This document shows, one piece after another, positions 27,003 to 36,934 of a stretch of 64,000 nucleotides of DNA. Position 1 is the first letter of the stretch. Each line of letters starts with the position of its first letter. The stretch covers positions 1,922,001-1,986,000 of the forward strand of contig NZ_JAROCG010000001.1 in NCBI RefSeq assembly GCF_030433645.1, given 5' to 3'. The position numbers and the translations under genes were made by a program. Below the pieces are notes generated by a model, which saw nothing but the letters and a program-made list of their open reading frames with translations, did no database searches and was not told where the DNA came from. Source of the DNA: Arthrobacter burdickii. Its GTDB lineage: Bacteria > Actinomycetota > Actinomycetes > Actinomycetales > Micrococcaceae.

Positions 27003-29019
27003 CGCGGAGGGCGCCGCCGGCCGCGCTCCGTTGCAGGGCGTACCGCTGCCTTCCCTGACGGACCCCGATCGCGGATCCGGACCGTCGGGCCCGGCGTCCG
27101 GATCCGGTACGGCGGCCTTCGCCGTGCCTGCGGCCATGTCTGCCGTCCCGGCCGCGGACCGTCCGGACGACGACGGCGCGTCGCCGGCATCGCATCCCCC
27201 GACGACGTCGGTGGCTCCGGCCGGTATTGCTCCGGCCGGTACTACCCGGGCCCGTTTCGATCTGGCCCGGGCCCAGGCGCTGCTGCGGTCGGTGGCGAGC
27301 CATTGGCGCAGATCGCTCCAGTTCCGCACCGTCGTCGCGACGATGCTCCTCACCTCCGTCTCCTTCGTGGCCGTCGGAGGCTTCCTGTCCAACCAGATCG
27401 CCAGCGCGCTCTACGACGAGCGCTTCGACCAGTTCAGCGCCGAGGCCACCTCGGCGCTGACCTCCACCAAGGCGGTCTTCCGGGATTCCTCGGCCACCGA
27501 CCGCGATACGACGAGCCGGCTGGTGCTCGATTCGGTCAATGCCCTGGTGGGCAACGAGACAGATGCGCCGCGCCAGTCGATCCTGGTTCCGATCTCGGGG
27601 GGCGAGGGACTCTTCATCCCGACGACGGTGAGCCAGGACGGCGCGACCGCGGGCATGCTTCCGCCCGACCTCCAGGCGGCGGTCGGCAGCGGCCAGGACG
27701 TGTACTGGGCGCCCATGACCATCCCCGTCACGCAGGACGGCGACCAGGACGCGCCGGGTATCGCCTTCGGGACGCAGGTCCAACTGCCACCCGAGCGCAG
27801 CCCCTATGCCCTGTACGTCTACTACGACCTGTCCTCCATGCAGTCCACGCTCGACTACATCCACGGCGTCCTGTGGCTGGCGGGCCTCGTGCTGCTGCTC
27901 GTCATCGGCGCCATCACCTGGTACGTGACCCGCAGCGTGGTCCAGCCGGTCAGTCACGCGGCATCGGTGTCGGAGAAGCTGGCGTCGGGCCAGTTGCAGG
28001 AACGCATGGAGGTCAGCGGGGAGGACGAGGTGGCCCGCCTCGGAGCCTCGTTCAACCACATGGCGGGCAGCCTGCAGGACCAGATCACCCAGTTGGCGCA
28101 GTTGTCGCAGATGCAGCAGCGCTTCGTGTCGGACGTCTCGCACGAACTCCGGACCCCGCTGACCACGGTGCGGATGGCGGCCGAAGTGCTCTTCGACGCG
28201 CGCGACGAGTTCAATCCGGTGAACAAGCGGTCCGCGGAGATCCTGTTCGACCAGGTGGAGCGCTTCCAGGCCCTCCTCGCGGACCTGCTCGAGATCTCCA
28301 GGTTCGACGCCGGTGCCGCCGTGCTGGAGGCGGAATCGGTGGACATCGTCCAGCTCGTCGAACACGCCGTCGAGGGGGCGCATCCGCTCGCCGAACGGCT
28401 CGGGTCGAACCTCCGGATCGTGTCGGACGAGACGAGCTGCATCGCGGACGCCGACTCGCGCCGCATCGACCGCATCCTCCGCAACCTGATCGTGAACGCC
28501 CTCGAGCACGGGGAAGCTAGGCCGGTGGAGATCCACATAGCGTGCAACCCGGAAGCCGTCGCCGTCGCCGTCCGCGACTACGGGATCGGGATGACCCCGC
28601 TCGAGGCGTCACGCGTCTTCGACAGGTTCTGGCGGGCCGACCCCGCGCGGGCGCGCACCACGGGAGGCAGCGGACTCGGTCTGTCCATCGCGACGGAGGA
28701 CGCGCGGCTCCACAGTGCCTGGCTCGAGGCATGGGGCATGCCCGGCGAGGGAGCCTGCTTCCGGCTCACGCTGCCGCGTCGCCAGGGCATCGTCCTGGCG
28801 TCGTCGCCCCTGGCGCTGCCGCCGGTTTCGGGCTCGCAGCGTACCGGGGGCGGGCAGTACCCGCCGAAGGACGAACGGGCGGACGAACGGGCGGACGAAC
28901 GGGCGGACGAACGGACTGACGAACGGGCGGACGAACGGACTGATGCACGGACTGATGCACGGACTGATGCACGGACTGATGCGGGCAACGGAGCGAGGGA
29001 GAGCAGTGCGACGCAGTAG
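26971..29019 (+). CDS. mtrB: sensor histidine kinase MtrB
   Basis: 682-aa membrane kinase for MtrA. A disordered N-terminus (1-110), membrane segments at about 120-140 and 298-319 flanking an external sensor domain, HAMP (about 320-372), HisKA with phospho-His391 (VSHELRTPLTT), and ATPase with N-box NLIVNALEHG, DYGIGM and GGSGLGLSI (about 503-573). GTG 26971 start overlaps mtrA. The C-terminus carries a 12-bp tandem repeat encoding DERA/DERT/DART units that is not part of the kinase domain. It is followed, with a 14-base overlap, by lpqB, whose product modulates MtrB in mycobacteria. Confidence 0.95.
   Translation: MVSDTRPDRADAEGAAGRAPLQGVPLPSLTDPDRGSGPSGPASGSGTAAFAVPAAMSAVPAADRPDDDGASPASHPPTTSVAPAGIAPAGTTRARFDLARAQALLRSVASHWRRSLQFRTVVATMLLTSVSFVAVGGFLSNQIASALYDERFDQFSAEATSALTSTKAVFRDSSATDRDTTSRLVLDSVNALVGNETDAPRQSILVPISGGEGLFIPTTVSQDGATAGMLPPDLQAAVGSGQDVYWAPMTIPVTQDGDQDAPGIAFGTQVQLPPERSPYALYVYYDLSSMQSTLDYIHGVLWLAGLVLLLVIGAITWYVTRSVVQPVSHAASVSEKLASGQLQERMEVSGEDEVARLGASFNHMAGSLQDQITQLAQLSQMQQRFVSDVSHELRTPLTTVRMAAEVLFDARDEFNPVNKRSAEILFDQVERFQALLADLLEISRFDAGAAVLEAESVDIVQLVEHAVEGAHPLAERLGSNLRIVSDETSCIADADSRRIDRILRNLIVNALEHGEARPVEIHIACNPEAVAVAVRDYGIGMTPLEASRVFDRFWRADPARARTTGGSGLGLSIATEDARLHSAWLEAWGMPGEGACFRLTLPRRQGIVLASSPLALPPVSGSQRTGGGQYPPKDERADERADERADERTDERADERTDARTDARTDARTDAGNGARESSATQ
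28870..28977 (+). repeat. nine 12-bp in-frame repeats in the mtrB 3' end
   Basis: Nine perfect-length units of GACGAACGGGCG or close variants, coding DERA, DERA, DERA, DERT, DERA, DERT, DART, DART, DART. The unit length keeps the frame, so copy number can change without truncating MtrB. It ends about 30 bases before the lpqB start. Confidence 0.95.
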
Positions 29020-30784
29020 CACCATGCCGGATGGTCGGCCGGATGGCCGGCCGGATCGTCGGTCCGGTGGTCCCAGCCCCGCACGCCGGGTGCCGGCGTC
29101 TGTCCTTGCAGCCCTGGTCGCTGTCTGTCTGCTGGTGCTCGGGGGCTGTTCGGCCATTCCCACGAAGGGACCGGTGGGCGTGATCGCGGCCACCGAGGCA
29201 GAAGCCGACGCCGTGGCACCCGCCTTCGATCCCGAGGGCCCGGCGCCGGGTGCCACACCCGAGCGGATCCTCCGCGATTTCATCACGGCCGGAAGCGGTG
29301 CAGGCGACGGCTACAGCGTGGCTCGCCAGTTCCTCACGCCGGAACTCGCGCAGTCCTGGGAGCCCGAGGAACGAATCGTCCTGTTCCGGTCCGATCCACG
29401 CGTGGAGAAGCGCGAGGCCGAGGGCGTCTACCAGATCCAGCTGGAGACGACGGGAACGATCGACGCCAGGGGAGTGCGGACCAACAGTCCCGTCCCGGCG
29501 ACGGAGACCCTCGGCGTTCGGATGGCCCAGGTCAACGGCGAGTGGCGGATCGGTGAGATCCCGGACGGCATCATGCTCGCCCAGAGCAGTGCCCGGGACC
29601 TCCTGCTCTCCCACAGCCTCTACTTCTACAGCAGCAACTACCGGTACTGGGTCCCCGATGCCCGCTGGTTCGTCCGGAGGACAGGGGTGACGGCGAGGAT
29701 CGTCGGCGCGATGCTGGCCGGTCCGGCGCCGTACCTGCAGGGCTCGGTGACCAGCGCCTTCCCCGAAGGGGTGACCCTCGCCCGGGATTCCGTGCCGATC
29801 ACGTCGGGCACGGCGTCGGTCGAGCTCTCCTCGGAGGTCCTGGAGAACGCCACCAGCCTCGGCCTGCAGCAGATGAACCAGCAACTCCAGGTCAACCTGC
29901 TCGGCCTCAACGACGTCACCTCCGTGGAGATGACCAGCGGCCAGCCGATCGAGCTCGGTGACCCTTCCCCCGACCTCGTCGTCCCCGAGCTGGCTCCCGA
30001 CGTCGGGGGCGAGCAGGTCGCGATCGCCGGGAACGAGCTCGTGCGGGTGCGCAACGGCGCCGTCGTGCCGATCGAGGGGCTTCCCTCGGTGGCAGAGTCC
30101 CAGCCGCGCGACCCGGCCACCTCGGTCTCCGGCAGCGCCTACGCGTTCCTGAACGCCGCCAGGACATCCCTCTTCGTCACGGCCCCGGGCAGTCAGGCCC
30201 GGGCGGTCGCCAAGGGCAGCGCCCTCACCCAGCCCTCCTTCGATCCGGACAACTGGGTGTGGACCACCAGGGCAGTGGGAGGACGCAGCGAGGCCCTTGC
30301 GATCCCCCCGGGCGGAACCGAGGCGAACGCCGCGAAGCTCGCGGCCGGATGGCTCGGGGACAGGAAGGTGAAGGAACTGCGGATCTCGCGTGACGGCTCG
30401 CGCGCCCTGATGGTGACGGACCGCGACGGCGTCGGCGAGGTGCTGGTGGCAGGCATCACCCGCTCCACCGAAGGAGTGCCGCAGTCGCTCACCACCCCTC
30501 TTTCCCTGCCGACGGACGGGACCATCGACACGGCCAAGTGGGCGGGCCAGAGCGCGATCGTGGCGTCCTCGACGGGCGCGAACGAGGAAGCCACGCCGGT
30601 CATCCTGCAGCTGAACGGCGAACAGGAAACGATGGCGGCGCTCGACGGCGTTCTCGGCATCAGCGCCGGGTCCGACGCGGAGGACACGTTCTACGCGCAG
30701 GCCGGCGACACGCTGTACCGGCGCATCGGCAACAGCTGGGTGGACGAGCAGCTCGCCGTCGTCGATCCGGCCTTCCCCGGGTAG
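29006..30784 (+). CDS. lpqB: lipoprotein LpqB
   Basis: 592-aa lipoprotein. GTG 29006 (with GAGGGAG upstream) gives a signal peptide ending in the lipobox LGGC, Cys48. A GerMN-like region and a beta-propeller-like C-terminal half (LRISRDGSRALMVTDRDGVG) follow, as in mycobacterial LpqB. LpqB sits outside the membrane and influences MtrB signalling. Start overlaps mtrB by 14 bases, so mtrA-mtrB-lpqB are one operon. Confidence 0.94.
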   Translation: MRRSSTMPDGRPDGRPDRRSGGPSPARRVPASVLAALVAVCLLVLGGCSAIPTKGPVGVIAATEAEADAVAPAFDPEGPAPGATPERILRDFITAGSGAGDGYSVARQFLTPELAQSWEPEERIVLFRSDPRVEKREAEGVYQIQLETTGTIDARGVRTNSPVPATETLGVRMAQVNGEWRIGEIPDGIMLAQSSARDLLLSHSLYFYSSNYRYWVPDARWFVRRTGVTARIVGAMLAGPAPYLQGSVTSAFPEGVTLARDSVPITSGTASVELSSEVLENATSLGLQQMNQQLQVNLLGLNDVTSVEMTSGQPIELGDPSPDLVVPELAPDVGGEQVAIAGNELVRVRNGAVVPIEGLPSVAESQPRDPATSVSGSAYAFLNAARTSLFVTAPGSQARAVAKGSALTQPSFDPDNWVWTTRAVGGRSEALAIPPGGTEANAAKLAAGWLGDRKVKELRISRDGSRALMVTDRDGVGEVLVAGITRSTEGVPQSLTTPLSLPTDGTIDTAKWAGQSAIVASSTGANEEATPVILQLNGEQETMAALDGVLGISAGSDAEDTFYAQAGDTLYRRIGNSWVDEQLAVVDPAFPG

Positions 30785-30845
30785 GACCGTCCACATAGCC
30801 GCTGTCGGGCCGCGGTCCGCCGTGCGGTCGTGATGGCCTTGGCTC

Positions 30846-31817
30846 ATGCGTTCCTCCGGTTTCGCTTCGTGGCTCGATCGGATCGTCTTCGGGCGGGCCT
30901 ACCAACGGGTAGCGGGTGCCCTTGCGGATTTCGGCGCCCTCGTCCTGCCGTCGTCGTGCGTGCTCTGCGGCCAGTGGGACACGTCGCTCTGCCCGGCATG
31001 CCTTGGGATCTTCCGCAGCGCCACGGCGCGGCCCTTCTCCGCCGAGACCGGGGCCGAGTCCCTTCCCGACGTCGAGCGGGTTCCAGCACAGGCCGGCATG
31101 CGGACCCCGGGCGGCACGCCGGACCAGAACGGGCCGGACCAGAACGGGCCTGCCTACGGCCCGCTGCCCGTCCTCGCGGCCGGGCGGTACGGCCGGGCCG
31201 TGTCGGCGGTGCTCCTGGCCTACAAGAACCATGGCCACGTGGACCTGGCCGCTCCCGTCGCCGCTGCCATGGCCGGTGTCCTCCATCAGGGAGTCTCGGG
31301 ACTCCCGGGAGTCCCGGACGGGCGGAGGGCCTCCGAACCGGTCCTGATCGTGCCCGTTCCGGCCCGGGCTTCCTCCCGGCAGCGGCGCGGGTACGACCCG
31401 CTGATGCTCCTCCTGTCCCGGCTGGACCGCGCCGGCAGACTGCCCGCGGGTACCGTCCTCGCGCCGGTCGTCCGGCAGCGTTCGGCACTGGTTCGGCTTC
31501 CTGCCGCCCTCCTCCACGGCGGAGTGCCGGCGCTTGCGGCCCGCGCCGGGTGGGGCGGCGGGCAGAAAGGACTCGGGCGTCGGCGTCGGCGCGCGAACGT
31601 CCTGGGCTCGATGGCCCGGGCCAGGTGCACCCGGACCCGCCTCACCGGACGGGAGTGCATCATCGTCGACGACGTCCTCACCACGGGAGCCACCATCGGC
31701 GAGGTGCATCGCGTGCTCGTCCAGGAGGGAGCCCAGGTGCTCGGAGCCGTGGTGATCGCCGCGACGTCATCACCTGCCGGACGCTCTACGGAGGCGTTTC
31801 CCGGCCCGACGTCCTGA
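30846..31817 (+). CDS. ComF-family phosphoribosyltransferase-like protein
   Basis: 323 aa. N-terminal zinc finger with Cys38, Cys41, Cys49 and Cys52 (CVLCGQWDTSLCPAC), a Gly/Pro-rich insert (about 62-105), PVPARASSRQRRGYDPLMLL, and the PRPP-binding motif CIIVDDVLTTGAT at about 271-283. ComF proteins take part in DNA uptake in some bacteria; in actinobacteria they are simply conserved next to lpqB and hpf, and competence cannot be assumed. ATG 30846, 61 bases after lpqB. Confidence 0.9.
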   Translation: MRSSGFASWLDRIVFGRAYQRVAGALADFGALVLPSSCVLCGQWDTSLCPACLGIFRSATARPFSAETGAESLPDVERVPAQAGMRTPGGTPDQNGPDQNGPAYGPLPVLAAGRYGRAVSAVLLAYKNHGHVDLAAPVAAAMAGVLHQGVSGLPGVPDGRRASEPVLIVPVPARASSRQRRGYDPLMLLLSRLDRAGRLPAGTVLAPVVRQRSALVRLPAALLHGGVPALAARAGWGGGQKGLGRRRRRANVLGSMARARCTRTRLTGRECIIVDDVLTTGATIGEVHRVLVQEGAQVLGAVVIAATSSPAGRSTEAFPGPTS

Positions 31818-31943
31818 CCCGGACGCCACCTCTCCGGACCTTCCACGTGCCGCCCCTAGTGCCTCAGCCGACGTCCGGCAAGCTACCGGAAGATTCCGAG
31901 CGCCGAAGGATGAATAAAGGACACTCGTGATCTAACGTGAAGT

Positions 31944-31975
31944 ACGGGTACGACACAGTGATGACACGTACCCGT
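31944..31975 (+). promoter_or_regulatory. inverted repeat upstream of hpf
   Basis: ACGGGTACG (31944-31952) and CGTACCCGT (31967-31975) are perfect reverse complements around a 14-base loop, about 60 bases before the hpf start codon. It could be an operator for a dimeric regulator or a hairpin in the leader. Confidence 0.5.
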
Positions 31976-32036
31976 CGGCGGCGGCTCTATGAACGCCTCG
32001 GCTGCCGTCGTGTCAGCTAGCGATGTGGAGGGCACC

Positions 32037-32771
32037 ATGGAGTTTGTGATCAATGGTCGAAACCTTGCGGTATCGGACCGTTTCCGTGAGTACGCGACGG
32101 AGAAGATCGACAAGATAGAGCAGCTCGGTGACAAGGTACAGCGCATCGATGCGAAGATCACCAAGGAAACCAGTGCACGCATGGCGGATACCTCGCTCAC
32201 GGTCGAACTGACGGTGCTCTGCAGGGGCCCGGTGGTTCGGGCAGAGGCCACGGCGGCCGACAAGTTCGCTGCCTTCGACCTCGCCTACGGCAAACTCCTC
32301 GAGCGTCTGCGGCGGGCCCGTGACCGGCGGAAGGTCCACCACGGCCGGCACACGCCGGTGGCCGTCGGCGCCGCAACAGCCGGTCTGGAGCCGGCAGACC
32401 CGGCGCAGCCCATCTATCTCGAGACCCCGACCATCGAACCGACGTCGCACGAGCCGGATACCCAGCCCGAGGACCTCGACGCCTATTCCTCCCCCGATGA
32501 TGTTCCTGCCGGGGACTCGCCGGTCCTGATCCGCCGCAAGGTCTTCTCGGGGACACCGATGACCCTGGACGATGCCGTCGACAACATGGAGCTCGTCGGG
32601 CACGACTTCTACCTCTTCATCGATTCCGCCACAGGCGCCCCCTCGGTGGTCTACCGGAGGCAGGCGTGGACCTACGGCGTGATCACGCTCGACGCGAAAT
32701 GCGCGGAAGGAACCGAGGAGCCCCATGAGGAACTCCTGGCCTACCGCGCCAAGGAAGCCGCTTCCGCCTAG
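32037..32771 (+). CDS. hpf: long-form ribosome hibernation promoting factor
   Basis: 244-aa long HPF. ATG 32037 follows GGAGGGCACC; an upstream ATG at 31989 is less likely. N-terminal S30AE domain (1-100, FVINGRNLAVSDRFREYATE) binds the 30S subunit; a Pro/Glu linker follows; the C-terminal dimerisation domain (about 183-240, VFSGTPMTLDDAVDNMELVG, FYLFIDSATG) makes 100S ribosomes in resting cells. The comF-hpf-secA order is conserved in actinobacteria. Confidence 0.95.
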   Translation: MEFVINGRNLAVSDRFREYATEKIDKIEQLGDKVQRIDAKITKETSARMADTSLTVELTVLCRGPVVRAEATAADKFAAFDLAYGKLLERLRRARDRRKVHHGRHTPVAVGAATAGLEPADPAQPIYLETPTIEPTSHEPDTQPEDLDAYSSPDDVPAGDSPVLIRRKVFSGTPMTLDDAVDNMELVGHDFYLFIDSATGAPSVVYRRQAWTYGVITLDAKCAEGTEEPHEELLAYRAKEAASA

Positions 32772-32843
32772 TGCCCCGCGCACCGGCAACCCCGGTCGCG
32801 CCCAGAAGTAATCCGCCCTTCGACAACCTATCGACCGCATACC

Positions 32844-32880
32844 TGGAACTGCCTCCACGCGCCGCGCGGGGGCAGTTCCA
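32844..32880 (+). terminator. hairpin between hpf and the AlkZ-like gene, touching its start codon
   Basis: TGGAACTGCC (32844-32853) pairs exactly with GGCAGTTCCA (32871-32880), extended by a few more pairs including one G-U. It begins 72 bases after the hpf stop and its last base is the A of ATG 32880. It may stop hpf transcription, or fold over the ribosome site of the next gene if that gene starts at 32880. Confidence 0.55.
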
Positions 32881-34103
32881 TGCCGGAGTCCATGCCGAAC
32901 CTCACGACCGCCCAGGCCCGACGCATCCTCCTTGCCGCCCAGGGGCTGCACCGTCCGCGCGTCGAGGCGCCGTCGTCGCGCCGGGCCGTCGCCATCGCAG
33001 TCCAACGGCTGCAGGTCCTCCAGATCGATTCTGTGAACGTCCTCGCCCGGTCGCACTACCTGCCCCTGTTCTCCCGCCTCGGTTCCTACGATCCCGCGCA
33101 CCTCGACGCGCTGTACTCCCGGGCTCCCCGACGGCTGGTGGAGTACTGGGCCCATGAGGCGAGCCTCGTCGCGCCCGAACTGTTCCCGCACCTGCGGGTC
33201 TGGCAGCGCCGGACCTGGATGGGAGCGGCCAGCGTGCCGGCCGCACTGCGGCAGGACCTCGAGTCGTCCATCCTCGACCTCCTCGATCGCGGCGCGCCGC
33301 TCACCGCATCGAGCATCCAGCGACTGCTGGGTGCCGATACCGGGCGACCCGCCGAAGGCTGGGGGTGGCGGTGGACGGCGGCCAAACGTGTGCTGGAAGA
33401 CCTCTTCGCCAGGGGGACGGTGGGGTCCGCGGGCCGGACGGCCCAGTTCGAGCGGCTCTACGCACCCATCGCCGACGTACTCCCGGACCCGGGCCTCGCC
33501 GTCGAGGAGCCCGACAGGACGCAAGCCCTCACCGTGCTCGCCGAGCGGGCGGCAGGAGCCCTCGGCGTCGCCCCCGCCCGCTCGGTGGCGGACTATTTCC
33601 GCACCCCGGTACGCGAGACACGTGCCGTCCTCGACGGCCTCGTGGCCGCGGGTTCCCTGCACACCGCATCCGTGGACGGCGGATCCGAGTCGTGGTACCT
33701 CCACCCGGCGGCGGCCCTGCCGCGCCAGGCACGGGGGAGGGCCCTCCTGAGTCCCTTCGACTCCCTCGTCTTCGAACGCGACCGGCTGCACAGGCTCTTC
33801 GACTTCCACTACCGCATCGAGATCTACACCCCTGCCGAGCGGCGCATCCACGGCTACTACGTCCTGCCCTTCCTCCTCCGCGATGCCATCGCCGCCCGGG
33901 TGGACCTCAAGGCCGACCGCTCGGCGGGCCGCCTGATGGTGCGTGCCAGCCACGCCGAGCCCGGCGCTCCCTCCGACACGTCCGCGGAACTCGCCGAGGA
34001 ACTGTGCCTGCTCGCCCGGTGGCTGGGGCTCGACGCCGTCGTCGTCGAGGACCGCGGGAACCTCGCGTCCTCGCTCTCCATGCAGGTCGGCAGGTTACTC
34101 TGA
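32880..34103 (+). CDS. AlkZ/YcaQ-like winged-helix DNA glycosylase
   Basis: 407-aa protein of the HTH_42 family. Three winged helices and the catalytic QxD motif at Gln48-Ile-Asp50 (VLQIDSVNVLARSH) identify the AlkZ/YcaQ glycosylases that remove alkylated bases or unhook interstrand crosslinks; LLSPFDSLVFERDR near the C-terminal third is also typical. Start may be ATG 32880 (ribosome site inside a hairpin) or ATG 32892 (GGAG just upstream). It lies alone between hpf and secA. Confidence 0.87.
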   Translation: MPESMPNLTTAQARRILLAAQGLHRPRVEAPSSRRAVAIAVQRLQVLQIDSVNVLARSHYLPLFSRLGSYDPAHLDALYSRAPRRLVEYWAHEASLVAPELFPHLRVWQRRTWMGAASVPAALRQDLESSILDLLDRGAPLTASSIQRLLGADTGRPAEGWGWRWTAAKRVLEDLFARGTVGSAGRTAQFERLYAPIADVLPDPGLAVEEPDRTQALTVLAERAAGALGVAPARSVADYFRTPVRETRAVLDGLVAAGSLHTASVDGGSESWYLHPAAALPRQARGRALLSPFDSLVFERDRLHRLFDFHYRIEIYTPAERRIHGYYVLPFLLRDAIAARVDLKADRSAGRLMVRASHAEPGAPSDTSAELAEELCLLARWLGLDAVVVEDRGNLASSLSMQVGRLL

Positions 34104-34225
34104 GCGGACACGCAGTTCCATGTCGTCGCATCGTGGCGCGGGGGAACCAAAACGGGGCACCGAACGTCGCTCACGTAGACTAGACACGCCATCTTTGGGC
34201 AGCATCAGATTGGGAGTAAATACCA

Positions 34226-36934
34226 GTGCCATCACTTCTTGAACGAGTACTACGCACCGGCGATAAGAAGACACTGAAGCGACTCCGCAACTACGCTGAC
34301 GCGATCAATGTCCTCGAGGACGAATTCCGGGAGATGTCCGACGCAGAGCTGCGTGGCGAGACCGACCGGCTGAAGAAGCGCTACGCCGACGGCGCGACCC
34401 TCGACGACCTGCTTCCGGAAGCCTTCGCCGTCGTGCGTGAGGCGTCGAGCCGGACGCTCGGACTCCGCCACTTCGATGTCCAGCTGATGGGCGGCGCCGC
34501 CCTCCACCTGGGCAACATCGCGGAGATGAAGACCGGTGAGGGCAAGACCCTCGTCGCGACCGCGCCCGCCTACCTCAATGCCCTGACCGGCAAGGGCGTC
34601 CACGTCGTCACGGTGAACGACTACCTCGCCGAGTACCAGTCGGACCTCATGGGCCGCGTCTACCGCTTCCTCGGCCTGACGAGCGGATGCATCCTCTCCA
34701 AGCAGGATCCCGCGACGCGCCGCGAACAGTACGCCGCCGACATCACCTACGGCACGAACAACGAGTTCGGGTTCGACTACCTCCGCGACAACATGGCCTG
34801 GAGCGCCGCCGAACTCGTGCAGCGCGGCCACAACTTCGCGATCGTCGACGAGGTCGATTCGATCCTCATCGACGAGGCCCGTACACCGCTCATCATCAGC
34901 GGCCAGGCATCCGGCGACGTCAACCGCTGGTACAACGAGTTCGCGAAGGTCGTCCAGAAGCTCTCCGTCGAGGTGGACTACGAGGTGGACGAGAAGAAGC
35001 GCACCGTCGGCGTGCTCGAGGACGGCATCGAGAAGGTCGAGGACTACCTCGGCATCTCCAACCTGTACGAGTCCGCCAACACACCGCTGATCGGCTTCCT
35101 GAACAACGCCATCAAGGCGAAGGAGCTGTTCAAGCGCGACAAGGACTACGTCGTCCTCAACGGCGAGGTCATGATCGTCGATGAGCACACCGGCCGGATC
35201 CTCGCCGGCCGGCGCTACAACGAGGGCATGCACCAGGCCATCGAGGCGAAGGAGGGCGTGGAGATCAAGGCCGAGAACCAGACCCTCGCCACCGTGACGC
35301 TGCAGAACTACTTCCGCCTCTACGACAAGCTTTCGGGCATGACCGGCACCGCCGAGACCGAGGCCGCCGAATTCATGTCCACCTACAAGCTCGGCGTGGT
35401 GCCCATCCCGACGAACAAGGAGATGGCCCGCAAGGACCTCTCCGACCTCATCTACAAGAACGAGGTCGCCAAGTTCGACGCCGTGGTGAAGGACATCGTC
35501 GAGCGGCATGAGACCGGCCAGCCGGTCCTCGTCGGAACCACGAGCGTCGAGAAGAGCGAATACCTGTCGAAGCAGCTCGCGAAGGCGGGCGTCCGCCACG
35601 AGGTGCTGAACGCGAAGAACCACGCACGCGAAGCGGCCATCATCGCCCAGGCCGGTCGCAAGGGCGCGGTCACCGTCGCCACCAACATGGCCGGGCGTGG
35701 CACCGACATCATGCTCGGCGGCAACGCCGAGTTCAACGCGGTCGCAGCGCTGGAGAAGGCGGGGCTCGATCCGGCGGACAACCCGGAGGAGTACGAGGCC
35801 AGGTGGCCCGAGGCCCTCGAGGCGGCGAAGGAAGCGGTCAAGGCCGAGCAGGAGGAGGTCCGCGAACTCGGCGGGCTGTACGTGCTCGGTACGGAGCGGC
35901 ACGAGTCACGCCGCATCGACAACCAGTTGCGTGGACGCTCGGGCCGCCAGGGCGACCCCGGCCGGTCCCGCTTCTACCTGTCGCTCACGGACGACCTCAT
36001 GCGGCTGTTCAACTCCGGCGGCGCCGAGCGCATCATGAACAGCGCCACCATGCCGGACGACGTCGCCCTCGAGTCGAAGCTGGTCTCCAAGGCGATCGAG
36101 AACGCTCAGGGCCAGGTCGAGGGGCGCAATGCCGAGCAGCGCAAGAACGTCCTGAAGTACGACGACGTCCTGAACCGCCAGCGCGAAGCCATCTACGGCG
36201 ACCGCCGCAGGATCCTCGAGGGTGGCGACCTCAAGGAGAAGGTGCAGTTCTTCCTCGAGGACGTCATCACCGCGATGGTCGACGAGGCGACGGAACAGGG
36301 CCACGGCGACGACTGGGACTACGACCTCCTGTGGACGAACCTCAGGACGCTGTACCCGATCACGCTGACCGCCGACGAGGTCATCGAGGAGGCGGGCGGC
36401 AAGTCCAAGCTGACCCGCGATTTCCTGCACGACGAGATCCTCTCCGACGCCAAGCTCGCATACCAGGCGCGAGAAGAGGCGCTCGGCGAGCAGACGATGC
36501 GTGAGCTGGAACGACGCGTGGTCCTGTCCGTCATCGGCAGGAAGTGGCAGGAGCACCTCTACGAGATGGATTACCTCAAGGAGGGTATCGGCCTCCGCGC
36601 CATGGCCCAGAGGGATCCGCTGGTCGAGTACCAGCGCGAGGGCTTCATCCTCTTCCAGGCGATGATGGAGTCGATCCGCGAGGAGAGCATCGGCTATCTC
36701 TTCAACCTCGACGTCGAGGTCTCCGCCCCGGCGCAGACCGGGCTCCCGGGAGTGACGGACGGGCGGGGCGTGGTGCAGGCCCCCACCATCAAGGCTGCGG
36801 GACTCGACGCACCGGCGAAGCCGGCCACCCTCAACTTCATCGCGCCCAACGCGCAGGGTGATGCCGAGATGCACGTGGAGCGGAACAAGGTGCAGGCCGA
36901 GCCTGCGGGGGGCAAGAAGTCCCGGAAGAAGTAG
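34226..36934 (+). CDS. secA: preprotein translocase ATPase SecA (SecA1 type)
   Basis: 902-aa motor of the Sec pathway. Walker A MKTGEGKT (about 101-108), [33 protein letters not shown] and [18 protein letters not shown] are all diagnostic. The C-terminus ends in KKSRKK with no Cys/His zinc motif, as in other actinobacterial SecA1. GTG 34226 is preceded by GGGAG; a TAGACT -10-like element lies at 34176. Its TAG stop directly abuts the TGA of the convergent Rv3235-family gene. Confidence 0.98.
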   Translation: MPSLLERVLRTGDKKTLKRLRNYADAINVLEDEFREMSDAELRGETDRLKKRYADGATLDDLLPEAFAVVREASSRTLGLRHFDVQLMGGAALHLGNIAEMKTGEGKTLVATAPAYLNALTGKGVHVVTVNDYLAEYQSDLMGRVYRFLGLTSGCILSKQDPATRREQYAADITYGTNNEFGFDYLRDNMAWSAAELVQRGHNFAIVDEVDSILIDEARTPLIISGQASGDVNRWYNEFAKVVQKLSVEVDYEVDEKKRTVGVLEDGIEKVEDYLGISNLYESANTPLIGFLNNAIKAKELFKRDKDYVVLNGEVMIVDEHTGRILAGRRYNEGMHQAIEAKEGVEIKAENQTLATVTLQNYFRLYDKLSGMTGTAETEAAEFMSTYKLGVVPIPTNKEMARKDLSDLIYKNEVAKFDAVVKDIVERHETGQPVLVGTTSVEKSEYLSKQLAKAGVRHEVLNAKNHAREAAIIAQAGRKGAVTVATNMAGRGTDIMLGGNAEFNAVAALEKAGLDPADNPEEYEARWPEALEAAKEAVKAEQEEVRELGGLYVLGTERHESRRIDNQLRGRSGRQGDPGRSRFYLSLTDDLMRLFNSGGAERIMNSATMPDDVALESKLVSKAIENAQGQVEGRNAEQRKNVLKYDDVLNRQREAIYGDRRRILEGGDLKEKVQFFLEDVITAMVDEATEQGHGDDWDYDLLWTNLRTLYPITLTADEVIEEAGGKSKLTRDFLHDEILSDAKLAYQAREEALGEQTMRELERRVVLSVIGRKWQEHLYEMDYLKEGIGLRAMAQRDPLVEYQREGFILFQAMMESIREESIGYLFNLDVEVSAPAQTGLPGVTDGRGVVQAPTIKAAGLDAPAKPATLNFIAPNAQGDAEMHVERNKVQAEPAGGKKSRKK

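Noticed and set aside
34250-35902. 550-codon minus-strand frame inside secA
   Set aside because: Antisense shadow of a highly conserved gene.
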